From: Opitutaceae bacterium
Lineage (GTDB): Bacteria; Verrucomicrobiota; Verrucomicrobiia; Opitutales; Opitutaceae
DNA: 6,866 bases
Direction: 5' to 3'
Assembly (NCBI GenBank): GCA_029979145.1
Contig: JAPOIC010000106.1
Location: 1-6,866, forward strand
Part shown: positions 1 through 6,296 of the stretch, piece by piece
Layout of the letters: each line of letters opens with the position of its first letter
Position numbering within the stretch: position 1 is the first letter of the stretch
Program-made: the position numbers and the translations under genes
The notes under the pieces: generated by a model
Told to the model about the DNA's origin: nothing
Database searches by the model: none
The model's input: only the letters and a program-made list of their open reading frames with translations

Positions 1-1
1 C

Positions 2-235
2 CTCGGGCTGTTGTCCCGCTTTGTCGGCATGCTTACTGACTCACGGAGTTTTCTCAGCTATCCGCGCCACGAGTATTTCCGTCTCGTGTTGTGCAATCTC
101 CTCGGCGGCATGATGGAGCGGGGTGAAATCCCGGCCGATCTCACCTTGGTCGGCGGGATGGTGAAGGCGATTTGCTTCGCCAACGCCCGGGACTATTTCC
201 GGTTGGAGCTCGACCCGAGCTACGCAAAAAGCTGA
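2..235 (+). CDS. uxaC: Glucuronate (uronate) isomerase, C-terminal part only
   Basis: UxaC interconverts D-glucuronate/D-fructuronate and D-galacturonate/D-tagaturonate in the cytoplasm, the first step of the Ashwell hexuronate pathway. The gene is cut by the left edge; about 77 codons remain, against roughly 470 residues in the whole family. The surviving part carries the family's highly conserved C-terminal block: LLSRFVGMLTDSRSFLSYPR followed by HEYFR, then CNLLGG and a tail with the ICFANARDYF pattern, closely matching remembered E. coli UxaC. The metal-binding N-terminal histidines lie outside the window. The frame is read from base 2; the TTG at 11 is an internal leucine codon, not a start. 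It ends in TGA at 233-235 and runs convergently into the minus-strand gene at 991-359. Identification is by recognition of this conserved block and is quite certain. Confidence 0.93.
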   Translation, partial: LGLLSRFVGMLTDSRSFLSYPRHEYFRLVLCNLLGGMMERGEIPADLTLVGGMVKAICFANARDYFRLELDPSYAKS

Positions 236-242
236 TGCGCGA

Positions 243-358
243 TCAGGCGCAGGCCTGCAGGGCCGCGCGGACGTCTGCCGGCAGCTCGGGATTGAGGTGT
301 GCCACGGCCCAGCGGAACAACTGGCGGACCTCGTTCGGGTGATTGAATCGCTGCGACC
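243..358 (-). pseudogene. Possible out-of-frame C-terminal tail of the 991-359 gene
   Basis: Reading the minus strand one base back from the TAA at 361-359 gives an open stretch of about 38 codons ending in TGA at 245-243. It includes NHPNEVRQLFRWAVAHLNPE and a following LPADVRAALQACA. About nine in ten of its third positions are G or C, while second positions are mixed, as in the real genes here. It has no start codon or ribosome-binding site of its own. The TGA would leave only 7 bp to the convergent uxaC stop, a typical compact tail-to-tail junction. The simplest inference is that the upstream gene originally ran to 243 and lost frame around the (GCC)4 run near 362-373. The plus strand of the same stretch also has a protein-like open frame ending at 360-362, so the call is tentative. 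Confidence 0.35.
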
Positions 359-991
359 TTAGGCGGCGGCGGCATGGCGGCAAAAGCCCGCCAGTTGGCG
401 GTCCGTGATCGCCCGGCTGCGCTGCAAGGCGAAAATGGTCTGGGGCTCCCAGAGCTGGGAGCGGAGCGGCTCGAGAAAACGCTTCGGAAGATCCGGTGAT
501 TCGAGGTGCGCGAGAATCCGCAGGGTCTGGCGCGAGGCGGGCAGCCCGAGCCATTCCAAGACGCCATAGATCCCGCTGCGCTCATGCACGGCGCTGATCT
601 CTTCCCAAGCGGCGTGCCCGCCGCCGCGCAGCGCGGTATGGTTCGCGAGGAAGGCCGTGAGCGCGGGGGCCTGCACCAAGTCCTCCATCAACCGGGGGCA
701 GCGCGCCGCCACGAGCAACGCCTCCATGCGGTTGTAGGCGAAGCCGGCCAGAAAGGTGCGGACCTCGCCGGGCACGAATTCGAGGAACGGCCGCCAGTCG
801 CGCTTGCGGCATTCCAGCGAGGCGGCTTCGAGCAGTTCGGTCGTGGGTTCGACGGCGATCCACTCCTCGCCATATAGCCGTTCAAAGCGGACTTCCGGCC
901 AAGGGGTGACGCGATGGAGGTCGCCATAGTGCGACCACGTGAGGGAAACGGGCAGGGTGTTCTTCTGCGGGCGGCGGGTGAGGGAGATCAT
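359..991 (-). CDS. Hypothetical protein, helix-rich, possibly C-terminally frame-broken
   Basis: I do not recognise a named family. The protein is about 210 residues from the ATG at 991; a TTG two codons upstream (997) is a less likely start. It looks soluble and mostly helical, with no signal peptide or membrane segment. Noticeable stretches are RLYGEEWIAVEPTTELLEAA near residue 45, a Trp-rich RDWRPFLEF segment, YGVLEWLGLPASRQTLRIL around residues 140-160, and FLEPLRSQLWEPQTIFALQ near the end. Third codon positions are strongly G/C up to the last codons, so it is a real coding sequence. It stops at TAA (361-359) straight after four GCC codons. In the frame shifted by one base, coding-like sequence continues to 243 (separate entry), so the present stop may be a lesion. 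It is divergent from the WYL regulator across 68 bp, which makes that regulator a candidate controller. Function is unknown. Confidence 0.7.
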   Translation of the reverse strand: MISLTRRPQKNTLPVSLTWSHYGDLHRVTPWPEVRFERLYGEEWIAVEPTTELLEAASLECRKRDWRPFLEFVPGEVRTFLAGFAYNRMEALLVAARCPRLMEDLVQAPALTAFLANHTALRGGGHAAWEEISAVHERSGIYGVLEWLGLPASRQTLRILAHLESPDLPKRFLEPLRSQLWEPQTIFALQRSRAITDRQLAGFCRHAAAA

Positions 992-1036
992 GCGCAAAAT
1001 CTTACCGGGTAGGGTGGGACATTGCTTGGCCCAGCC

Positions 1037-1060
1037 TAAAAAATGTGCAGATTTTTTTTA
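1037..1060. promoter_or_regulatory. AT-rich inverted repeat in divergent spacer, possible operator
   Basis: TAAAAAAT (1037-1044) and ATTTTTTTTA (1051-1060) form an inverted repeat around a 6-bp centre, GTGCAG. It is a conspicuous AT island in a GC-rich region, in the 68-bp spacer between the minus-strand gene starting at 991 and the WYL regulator starting at 1060, and touches the regulator's ATG. Such a position suits an autoregulatory operator or a shared promoter element. No GC stem is present, so it is not an obvious intrinsic terminator. The function is inferred from symmetry and position only. Confidence 0.35.
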
Positions 1061-2046
1061 TGCCCGGCCCAGTGCAGCTTTCCCGTCCCCCTTTGGAGCG
1101 CATGCTCCGGATCCACGATGCCCTGCGCCGCGGGTCCCTCGTCAACTGCACGCGGCTCGTGCGCGAACTGGAGGTGTCGCGCAAGACGATCGTGCGCGAC
1201 ATCGCGTTCATGCGCGACCGGCTTGACCTGCCGGTGGAATTTGACCCGCGGGTCAACGCCTACCGCTACACGCACCACGTCGAGGCCTTTCCGACGGTGA
1301 ACGTGACCGAGGGCGAGTTGCTTGCGCTGCTCGTGGCGCAGCGGGCGTTGGAGCAATACCGCGGCACGCCCTTCCACCGGCAGCTCTCAATCGCGTTTGA
1401 AAAACTCTCTGGCAGTCTGCGCGATCGCGTGGCATTTTCGCCGGGCGACGAGATTCAGACCGTCTCGTTCAAGAACATCGGTCTCGGCAAGACGGACCTT
1501 GCGGCCTTCAACGCGCTCAGCGCTGCGGTGCTCGAGCAGCGCGAGGTGACCTTTGATTACCGTAAGCCGGGTGGCGGCGCGGCCTCGGCCCGCCGGGTGC
1601 AGCCCTACCATCTGGCGAACCGCCAGAACCTTTGGTATCTGGTGGGCTTCGATCTGGGCCGAAGCGCACTGCGCACTTTTGCGTTGCCGCGCCTGTCGGG
1701 CGTAAAGCGCACGGGGGCGACCTTCACCCGGCCGGAGGATTTCTCGCCGGAGAAGTTTTTTGCCAACGCCTTGGGTGTGCTCGGCGGCACGGGCGACTGG
1801 CGGGTGGTGATCCGGTTTTCTCCGGCCGTGGCGGAACGCGTCCGCGAACGCGAATGGCATGAATCACAGACCTTGCGCGAACTGCCGGACGGTGCGTTGG
1901 AAGTGACACTGCGGCTGGGGGCGCTGGAGGAGGTCCGCCAATGGATCCTCGGTTGGGGTGCTGATGCCGAGGTTATGGCTCCCGCGGAGTTGCGGGAAAG
2001 CCTGGGCGAGACGGCGCGGCGGCTGGCCCAAGTCTATCGCGGCTGA
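1060..2046 (+). CDS. WYL-domain transcriptional regulator (HTH-WYL-WCX)
   Basis: A cytoplasmic DNA-binding regulator of about 328 residues, the usual size for single-chain HTH-WYL-WCX proteins. Residues 12-70 form a DeoR/HTH_11-like winged helix-turn-helix, with recognition-helix segment LEVSRKTIVRDIAFMRDRL and a wing ending in the Y-R-Y typical of this class. Residues about 145-215 are the WYL domain, with VTFDYRKP and the diagnostic NLWYLVGFD (Trp192-Tyr193-Leu194). Residues about 235-328 match the C-terminal WCX extension. WYL domains in this family are thought to sense ligands such as nucleic acids or nucleotides. I chose the ATG at 1060 because the longer GTG start at 1045 adds only Q-I-F-F-M-like residues from a T-run; neither has a clear Shine-Dalgarno. 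It is divergent from the 991-359 gene and 59 bp upstream of the membrane glycosyltransferase gene. Targets are unknown; nearby defence genes, sometimes associated with WYL proteins, are not seen. Confidence 0.9.
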   Translation: MPGPVQLSRPPLERMLRIHDALRRGSLVNCTRLVRELEVSRKTIVRDIAFMRDRLDLPVEFDPRVNAYRYTHHVEAFPTVNVTEGELLALLVAQRALEQYRGTPFHRQLSIAFEKLSGSLRDRVAFSPGDEIQTVSFKNIGLGKTDLAAFNALSAAVLEQREVTFDYRKPGGGAASARRVQPYHLANRQNLWYLVGFDLGRSALRTFALPRLSGVKRTGATFTRPEDFSPEKFFANALGVLGGTGDWRVVIRFSPAVAERVREREWHESQTLRELPDGALEVTLRLGALEEVRQWILGWGADAEVMAPAELRESLGETARRLAQVYRG

Positions 2047-2105
2047 GGGCACCTTGATTTGTTGTTTCCGACCGATGGTTTTTTGCCACGCTCGGCCGCG
2101 CTCCT

Positions 2106-3575
2106 ATGGCGAACCTGCTTCAACCTGAGTCCCCGCGCGCCTGGTGGCCGCTGCTGTTGACGGTGACGGCGCTCTTCGCCCTCGTTCGGGCGGCCGGGTT
2201 GTTCGGCGACATGTGGCTCGATGAGATCTGGTCGCTGCTGATGGTCGGCCAAGTGAAAGCACCGGGAGAAATCCTCACGGTACTCCGCCATGACAACAAT
2301 CATCCGCTCAATTCGTTGTGGTTGATGCTTTGCGGTCCCGGTATGGCGGGGTGGATTTATCGCCTGCCGGCCTGGGTGGCGGGTAGCGCGGCGGTCTTGC
2401 TGGCGGGGCTGGTCGCACGTGGGCATGCCGAGCGCCTGCAGCCCGGCGATTTCGCCGGAGCCAAGGTCACGGGCCTAATGGCAGCGGTCTTGGCCGGCGG
2501 GTCCTACTTGCTGATTCATTACTCTTCCGAAGCCCGCGGTTACGGTCCGTTGATGGGCTGCGCGTTGCTCGCGACCTGGGCGTTGCTGCACGCCGACGGG
2601 CCGCGTCCGGTGCGTTGGGCGATCGTCTATGCGGTGGCGACGGCGCTGGGCCTGCTGGCGCACGTGGCGATGGCCGAGGTATTGTTGGCGGGGGTGGCGT
2701 GGTCCTTCGGCTTGATCCTGCAGCAAAGGGAGGATTGGCGTCGGCAGACGCTGTGGGCTCTCGCCTGGCATGGGGTGCCGGTCGGGCTCGCGGTCGCGTA
2801 TTACTTCGGATTTGTGCGGAAGCTTGAGATCGGCGGCGGCCCCGAAAACCAGGTGCTTAAGACCATGGGGGAGCCCGCGGCCTACACGTTGGGCTTGCCG
2901 GTGTCGGCGGGTGGACTGGCCCTCGCGTTGTTCGCGCTGCTCTGGCTGGTCGGCTTGATTGCCGGGATTCGGCGAGGGGCTTGGGCCGTGGTGGCCTGGG
3001 CGGTGGCCGGCGCGGTGCTGGCGCCGGCGCTGACGCTTTGGGCGAGCCCGTCGACCTTGGTGTTTCCGCGCTACTTTCTCGTCAACGTCGTGCTGGCGTT
3101 GCCCGTCATCGCGCAGGGTTTGGCTTGGCTCTGGCACACGGGTCGCGGCGGCCGGGCCTGCGTGCTGACGGCGGGTGGATTGTTCTTGGTCGGCAACGCC
3201 CTGCCGGTGGTGGATCTCGCCATGGCGGGCCGGGGCCAGTATTCCGCGGCGCTGCGCGACATCGGGAGAATGGCGCAGGCCCCGGAAATTTCGATCAGCA
3301 GCGACCACGATTTTCGCAACGGCCTGTTGATTGACTACTACTGCGGCGCGGTGGGGGCGGCCCACAGTCTGGCGTATCACTCGGTGGGCCAGACACCGCC
3401 GTGGGGCGTGCAGTGGGTATTACTGCACCGGCTTGACGGCCAGCCCGAGCCGCCGGCGATGATTGCCGATGCGCGGGGCAACCGCTACGTGCGCGAACGG
3501 CGATATCCGCACGCCGCGCTCTCGGGCTGGGACTGGTATCTCTATCGGAACGAAGAGCTGATTGTCGCGCCCTGA
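2106..3575 (+). CDS. GT39/GT-C-like integral membrane glycosyltransferase
   Basis: A 489-residue polytopic membrane protein with roughly ten hydrophobic segments between residues 13 and 370, then a C-terminal extramembrane part of about 110 residues. Features of the GT-C fold (PMT/ArnT-like, polyprenyl-phosphate-sugar dependent) are visible: after the first membrane helix the loop carries MWLDEIWSL with the acidic pair Asp39-Glu40, followed by NHPLNSLW (His66-Pro67), and later the SSEARGYG motif (140-147) common in GT39-like proteins. Such enzymes transfer a sugar from a lipid carrier to a protein, lipid A or glycan on the outer face of the cytoplasmic membrane; donor and acceptor here cannot be told. 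The ATG at 2106 is the first start and leaves a short cytoplasmic N-terminus; no good ribosome-binding site is visible. It lies 59 bp after the WYL gene and 58 bp before aroC, so cotranscription is possible but not shown. Confidence 0.78.
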   Translation: MANLLQPESPRAWWPLLLTVTALFALVRAAGLFGDMWLDEIWSLLMVGQVKAPGEILTVLRHDNNHPLNSLWLMLCGPGMAGWIYRLPAWVAGSAAVLLAGLVARGHAERLQPGDFAGAKVTGLMAAVLAGGSYLLIHYSSEARGYGPLMGCALLATWALLHADGPRPVRWAIVYAVATALGLLAHVAMAEVLLAGVAWSFGLILQQREDWRRQTLWALAWHGVPVGLAVAYYFGFVRKLEIGGGPENQVLKTMGEPAAYTLGLPVSAGGLALALFALLWLVGLIAGIRRGAWAVVAWAVAGAVLAPALTLWASPSTLVFPRYFLVNVVLALPVIAQGLAWLWHTGRGGRACVLTAGGLFLVGNALPVVDLAMAGRGQYSAALRDIGRMAQAPEISISSDHDFRNGLLIDYYCGAVGAAHSLAYHSVGQTPPWGVQWVLLHRLDGQPEPPAMIADARGNRYVRERRYPHAALSGWDWYLYRNEELIVAP

Positions 3576-3633
3576 GGCGCGGCCCAATTCACTCTTGCCG
3601 GGCCGGTGGCGGCGACCCACCTTGGCTGCTACC

Positions 3634-4725
3634 ATGCCGAATTCCTTTGGAAATCTTTTCCGCATCACGACCTGGGGCGAAAGCCACGGCGCCGCGATCG
3701 GCGTGGTCGTGGATGGCTGTCCGCCCAACCTGCCGCTGACGGTGGAGGAAATTCAAGCCGAGCTTGACCGGCGTCGCCCGGGCCAGAGCGACATCGTCAC
3801 GCCGCGCAAGGAAGCCGACGCGGTGGAGATCCTTTCGGGGCTCTACGAGGGCCGCACCACCGGCACGCCGATCTCGATGCTGGTGCGCAACACCGACCAG
3901 CGCCCCGCCGCCTACGACGAGATGGTGGAGAAGTTTCGCCCCTCGCACGCGGATTACACTTACCAAGCCAAGTTCGGCCTGCGCGATCCGCGCGGCGGCG
4001 GCCGCAGCTCCGCCCGCGAAACCATCGGCCGCGTGGCCGCCGGCGCGATTGCCAAAAAGATTCTCACGCTGGCTGGTGCGGTGGAAATCCGCGCGTATCT
4101 GACGCGGGTCCACGACATCGAGATGCCGGCCTTGGTCAAGCTGCCCACGCTCGCCGAGGTGGAAGCCAGCCCGGTGCGGTGTCCCGATACCGCGACCGCC
4201 GAGCGCATGATCACGCGCATCAAGGAAGTGCGCAGCCAGGGCGACTCGGTCGGTGGCGTGATTGAATGTCGCGTGCGCGGCCTGCCCGTGGGTTTAGGCG
4301 AACCGGTTTTCGATCGGCTGGAGGCCGACCTCGCGAAGGCGATGCTTTCATTGCCGGCAACCAAGGGCTTTGAAGTCGGCAGCGGTTTCGCGGGCACGGT
4401 GCTCAGGGGCTCCGAGCACAACGACCCCTTCGTCATGCGCGACGGCCGGGTGCACACCAAGAGCAATCGCTCCGGCGGCGTCCAGGGCGGCATCAGCAAC
4501 GGCGAGGAGTTGGTCTTTCGCACCGCTTTCAAGCCCACGGCCACCATCCTGCAGTCGCAGAAGACGGTGAACGTGAAGGGCGAGGAAACGGAGCTGGCCG
4601 CCCGCGGGCGCCATGACCCCTGCGTCGTTCCCCGCGCCGTACCGATCGTCGAGGCCATGACCGCGCTCGTGCTGCTCGACCACTGGATGCGCCATTCGGC
4701 GCAAAACCGATTGTTCACCTTTTGA
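3634..4725 (+). CDS. aroC: Chorismate synthase
   Basis: AroC converts 5-enolpyruvylshikimate 3-phosphate to chorismate with reduced FMN, the last shikimate-pathway step feeding aromatic amino acids, folate and quinones. The product is 363 residues, matching the family (361 in E. coli). All three signatures are present: GNLFRITTWGESHG at residues 6-19, RGGGRSSARETIGRVAAGAI from residue 120, and GRHDPCVVPRAVPIVEAM near the C-terminus. The two conserved active-site histidines correspond to His18 (GESHG) and His105 (RPSHADYTY). FMN/substrate-contact blocks GDSVGG and GLGEPVFDRL are intact, so the enzyme should be active. The ATG at 3634 places MPNSFGNLFR exactly where family members begin; an upstream in-frame start at 3562 would overlap the glycosyltransferase gene and add unrelated residues. 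No Shine-Dalgarno is evident. The stop is followed after 7 bp by the GTG of the P-loop-like gene, suggesting translational coupling. Confidence 0.98.
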   Translation: MPNSFGNLFRITTWGESHGAAIGVVVDGCPPNLPLTVEEIQAELDRRRPGQSDIVTPRKEADAVEILSGLYEGRTTGTPISMLVRNTDQRPAAYDEMVEKFRPSHADYTYQAKFGLRDPRGGGRSSARETIGRVAAGAIAKKILTLAGAVEIRAYLTRVHDIEMPALVKLPTLAEVEASPVRCPDTATAERMITRIKEVRSQGDSVGGVIECRVRGLPVGLGEPVFDRLEADLAKAMLSLPATKGFEVGSGFAGTVLRGSEHNDPFVMRDGRVHTKSNRSGGVQGGISNGEELVFRTAFKPTATILQSQKTVNVKGEETELAARGRHDPCVVPRAVPIVEAMTALVLLDHWMRHSAQNRLFTF

Positions 4726-4732
4726 CCGCCCC

Positions 4733-5482
4733 GTGAGCGACCCCGCCAAACCGCTCGTGTATCTTTTCCTGGGCACGGCCGGATCCGGCCGTCGCTCCTT
4801 GGCGCGCGATCTCGCCGCGTCGGGCCTCGCCGAGGGCGACCGCGCGGCCGTGCTGCTCCCGGCGGCGGAGCCGGAAGTCGAATTCGATGCCAAGCTCCCC
4901 GGCGTGGCAAGATGGGTATGGACCGAGCATGGCACGATCAGCGCCGAACTGCCGGCAGGGGCCACGCACGTGTTATTCATCAGTGACGGCCGGCTGAATC
5001 CGGTCGATCAGGTCGAGGCATTGAAGCCTTGGATTGAGGCGCACGGCGCGGAGATCGGCCGGGTGATTTGCGTGGTCGACTGTGGCTTGGCGTCGGCGAA
5101 TCCCGGGCTGTTGCCGTGGTATGACGCCTGCGTGCACTTTAGCGACGTCGTGCTGCTCAACCGCCGGGAGGACGTTGAGAATAAGTGGATCTCTGATTTT
5201 CAAAGCCGTTACACGGATCAGTTTTTCCCCTGCCTGTTTGAGCTCGTGAAAAAAGACCGCGTGAAGAATGCGATCATCGTGCTCGACCCGGTGGCACGGC
5301 GCATCAGCCAGTATTTCGAGGACGAGCCCCAGTGGGCGTTCGAATCCGACGACGAGGAGGACGCGGCGGACGAAGAGGAAGTCGAACTCACCGCGGCCGA
5401 GGACCCCTACCTCGAGCTCCGCGCCGGAGGGCGGCGCGTGAAAGAAATCCCGGACATCACGGCTTTTCTGCCGTCGGGCTGA
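4733..5482 (+). CDS. CobW/P-loop-like protein with altered Walker A and acidic C-terminus
   Basis: A 249-residue cytoplasmic protein resembling the GTPase core of the CobW/SIMIBI P-loop class, but with changed motifs. A first strand, LVYLFLG, leads into GTAGSGRRS (residues 14-22), in which the near-invariant Walker A lysine is arginine. A central FISDGRLNPVDQVEALKPWI and a strand VICVVDCG (111-118) occupy the places of the CobW switch and DxxG/VVD regions. SDVVLLNRRED (137-147) sits where CobW proteins have the guanine-specifying NKxD motif. Residues 204-224 are very acidic (ESDDEEDAADEEE core), followed by a basic RRVK and a short conserved-looking tail. CobW metal-binding CxCC is absent. 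The GTG start at 4733 lies 7 bp after aroC, and no alternative nearby ATG keeps the first strand. It could be a nucleotide-binding chaperone-like protein or a non-catalytic relative; the actual role is unknown. Tight linkage to aroC implies coexpression, not necessarily a shared pathway. Confidence 0.72.
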   Translation: MSDPAKPLVYLFLGTAGSGRRSLARDLAASGLAEGDRAAVLLPAAEPEVEFDAKLPGVARWVWTEHGTISAELPAGATHVLFISDGRLNPVDQVEALKPWIEAHGAEIGRVICVVDCGLASANPGLLPWYDACVHFSDVVLLNRREDVENKWISDFQSRYTDQFFPCLFELVKKDRVKNAIIVLDPVARRISQYFEDEPQWAFESDDEEDAADEEEVELTAAEDPYLELRAGGRRVKEIPDITAFLPSG

Positions 5483-5488
5483 GTGTAG

Positions 5489-5554
5489 GGCGGGGATTCC
5501 GATCCCTGCCACCGAACAAACAAGACGTGAGAGGCGGGGATAGGAATCCCCGCC
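5489..5554. repeat. Pair of REP-like hairpins in head-to-head orientation
   Basis: Two 22-bp units lie between convergent genes. Unit 1 (5489-5510) pairs GGCGGGGAT with ATCCCTGCC around TCCG, with one G-T wobble. Unit 2 (5533-5554) pairs GGCGGGGAT with ATCCCCGCC around AGGA, a perfect 9-bp stem. The reverse complement of unit 2 matches unit 1 at 20 of 22 positions, so the units are inverted relative to each other and could also fold together into one long hairpin with a 22-nt loop. This is the architecture of REP doublets (BIME-like), which are usually dispersed by RAYT transposases. Whether the sequence is repeated elsewhere in the genome cannot be seen from this window. Confidence 0.75.
5533..5554 (-). 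terminator. Probable transcription end hairpin for eda
   Basis: The perfect 9-bp GC-rich stem (5533-5541 with 5546-5554) begins 11 bases beyond the eda stop codon. On the minus strand it is followed by a moderately T-rich stretch that includes CTTGTTTGTT. It can act as a weak intrinsic terminator for eda. The partner hairpin at 5489-5510, 6 bp after the stop of the 4733-5482 gene, has no U-run on the plus strand, so for that gene it would be at most an RNA-stabilising or attenuating stem. Confidence 0.45.
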
Positions 5555-5565
5555 GGACTACCCCC

Positions 5566-6204
5566 TTACTTGCAGGCCGCGACGGCGGCGACGAAAGTCT
5601 TGGCCTTGGCCGTGATCGCAGCCCAGTTCTTTTCCTTCAGGGCCTTGGCCTCGACGAGCGAGCTGCCCGCGGCGGTCGCCATCGCACCGGCCTTGAGGAA
5701 GTCGCCCACGTTGTCGGCGCTGACGCCGCCGGTGGGGACGATCTCGATGTGCGGGAGCGGGCCCTTGATCGACTTGATGTAGGCGGGACCGAAAAACTCG
5801 GCGGGAAAAACCTTGGCGGCGTCGGCACCAGCTTCCCACGCGTTGACGATCTCGGTGGGCGTGAATGCGCCGCTGAAGACCGGCACGCTGTAGCGGCGGC
5901 AAAGGGTGATCACATCGGGCCGCAGCGCGGGGGTCACGATGAACTTGGCGCCGGCGAGGATGCCTGCGCGGGCCGTCTCGGCGTCGAGCACGGTGCCAAG
6001 GCCGAAGAGGAAGTCAGGGAGTTCCGCGGTGGCCTTTTCCAGCATGCGGATGGCGCCGGGCGTGGTCATCGTGAGCTCAATGCTGGTCAACCCGCCGTCG
6101 GCGAGGGCCTTGGCGCAGTCGAGCAGGCCGTCGGAGTTGTCGGCGCGGATCAGGGCGACGACTTTTTCGGCGCGGATTTTGGAGAGCACGGCGTCTTTTT
6201 TCAT
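5566..6204 (-). CDS. eda: 2-dehydro-3-deoxy-phosphogluconate (KDPG) aldolase
   Basis: Eda is a class I aldolase that splits KDPG into pyruvate and glyceraldehyde 3-phosphate, the shared last step of the Entner-Doudoroff and hexuronate pathways. The product is 212 residues, against 213 in E. coli, and is a single TIM barrel. Visible motifs: VVALIRAD at the N-terminus, IELTMTTPGAI with the general acid-base Glu43, GLGTVLD (68-74), KFIVTPAL (87-94), SGAFTPTE (111-118), the Schiff-base lysine Lys131 in AAKVFPAEFFGP, and the phosphate-binding VPTGGVS. All key residues are intact. The ATG at 6204 gives the MKKDAVLSKI start normal for the family; the upstream open frame runs back through the tRNA gene and is not coding. 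No Shine-Dalgarno is visible, the leader being pyrimidine-rich. A 14-bp palindrome 12 bp upstream may regulate it. It is divergent from tRNA-Leu and monocistronic here. It fits with uxaC as part of uronate catabolism, but the two genes lie 5 kb apart. Confidence 0.96.
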   Translation of the reverse strand: MKKDAVLSKIRAEKVVALIRADNSDGLLDCAKALADGGLTSIELTMTTPGAIRMLEKATAELPDFLFGLGTVLDAETARAGILAGAKFIVTPALRPDVITLCRRYSVPVFSGAFTPTEIVNAWEAGADAAKVFPAEFFGPAYIKSIKGPLPHIEIVPTGGVSADNVGDFLKAGAMATAAGSSLVEAKALKEKNWAAITAKAKTFVAAVAACK

Positions 6205-6216
6205 GGGGAAGGGGAG

Positions 6217-6230
6217 CTTGGCCGGCCAAG
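6217..6230. promoter_or_regulatory. Perfect 14-bp palindrome upstream of eda
   Basis: CTTGGCCGGCCAAG is its own reverse complement and lies 12 bp before the eda ATG on the minus strand. It could be a dimeric-repressor operator, for instance of a LacI- or GntR-type regulator of sugar-acid catabolism, or a hairpin in the eda leader that masks the start region. Only the symmetry and position are seen; the binding factor is unknown. Confidence 0.4.
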
Positions 6231-6253
6231 GGCGGGGAGGGAAATCTATTTTC

Positions 6254-6280
6254 TTGCGCCAGCCGCACGGGCCGTATGTT
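6254..6280 (+). promoter_or_regulatory. Candidate sigma-70 promoter of tRNA-Leu
   Basis: TTGCGC (6254-6259) and TATGTT (6275-6280) resemble -35 and -10 elements with a 15-bp spacer. Transcription would start near 6287, about 10 bases before the mature tRNA 5' end. The spacer is short and the match modest; a TTCTTG at 6251-6256 would give an 18-bp spacer instead. Confidence 0.35.
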
Positions 6281-6296
6281 TTGCCCCTTCCAGCGC

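Noticed and set aside
249..258. 10-bp palindrome GCAGGCCTGC just after uxaC
   Set aside because: Short, lies in the probable minus-strand coding tail, and has no T-run; not convincing as a terminator.
236..362. Plus-strand open frame after uxaC ending at the TAG at 360-362, with a protein-like sequence
   Set aside because: It has no start codon of its own after the uxaC stop, lower third-position GC than the minus-strand reading, and would be antisense to the more coding-like minus frame.
2047..2105. Possible promoter (TTGATT-like) between the WYL gene and the glycosyltransferase
   Set aside because: No acceptable -10 element at a normal spacing could be found.
2475..3380. 301-codon minus-strand open frame inside the glycosyltransferase gene
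   Set aside because: Composition is rich in R, P, H, Q and G, as expected of an antisense shadow in GC-rich DNA; the plus strand has a clear GT-C protein with recognised motifs.
3605..3621. GGTGG/CCACC hairpin upstream of the aroC start
   Set aside because: A 5-bp stem in GC-rich sequence is expected by chance; no attenuator peptide or terminator accompanies it.
3960..4910. 316-codon minus-strand open frame across aroC and the next gene
   Set aside because: Antisense to the unmistakable AroC sequence and low in natural protein character.
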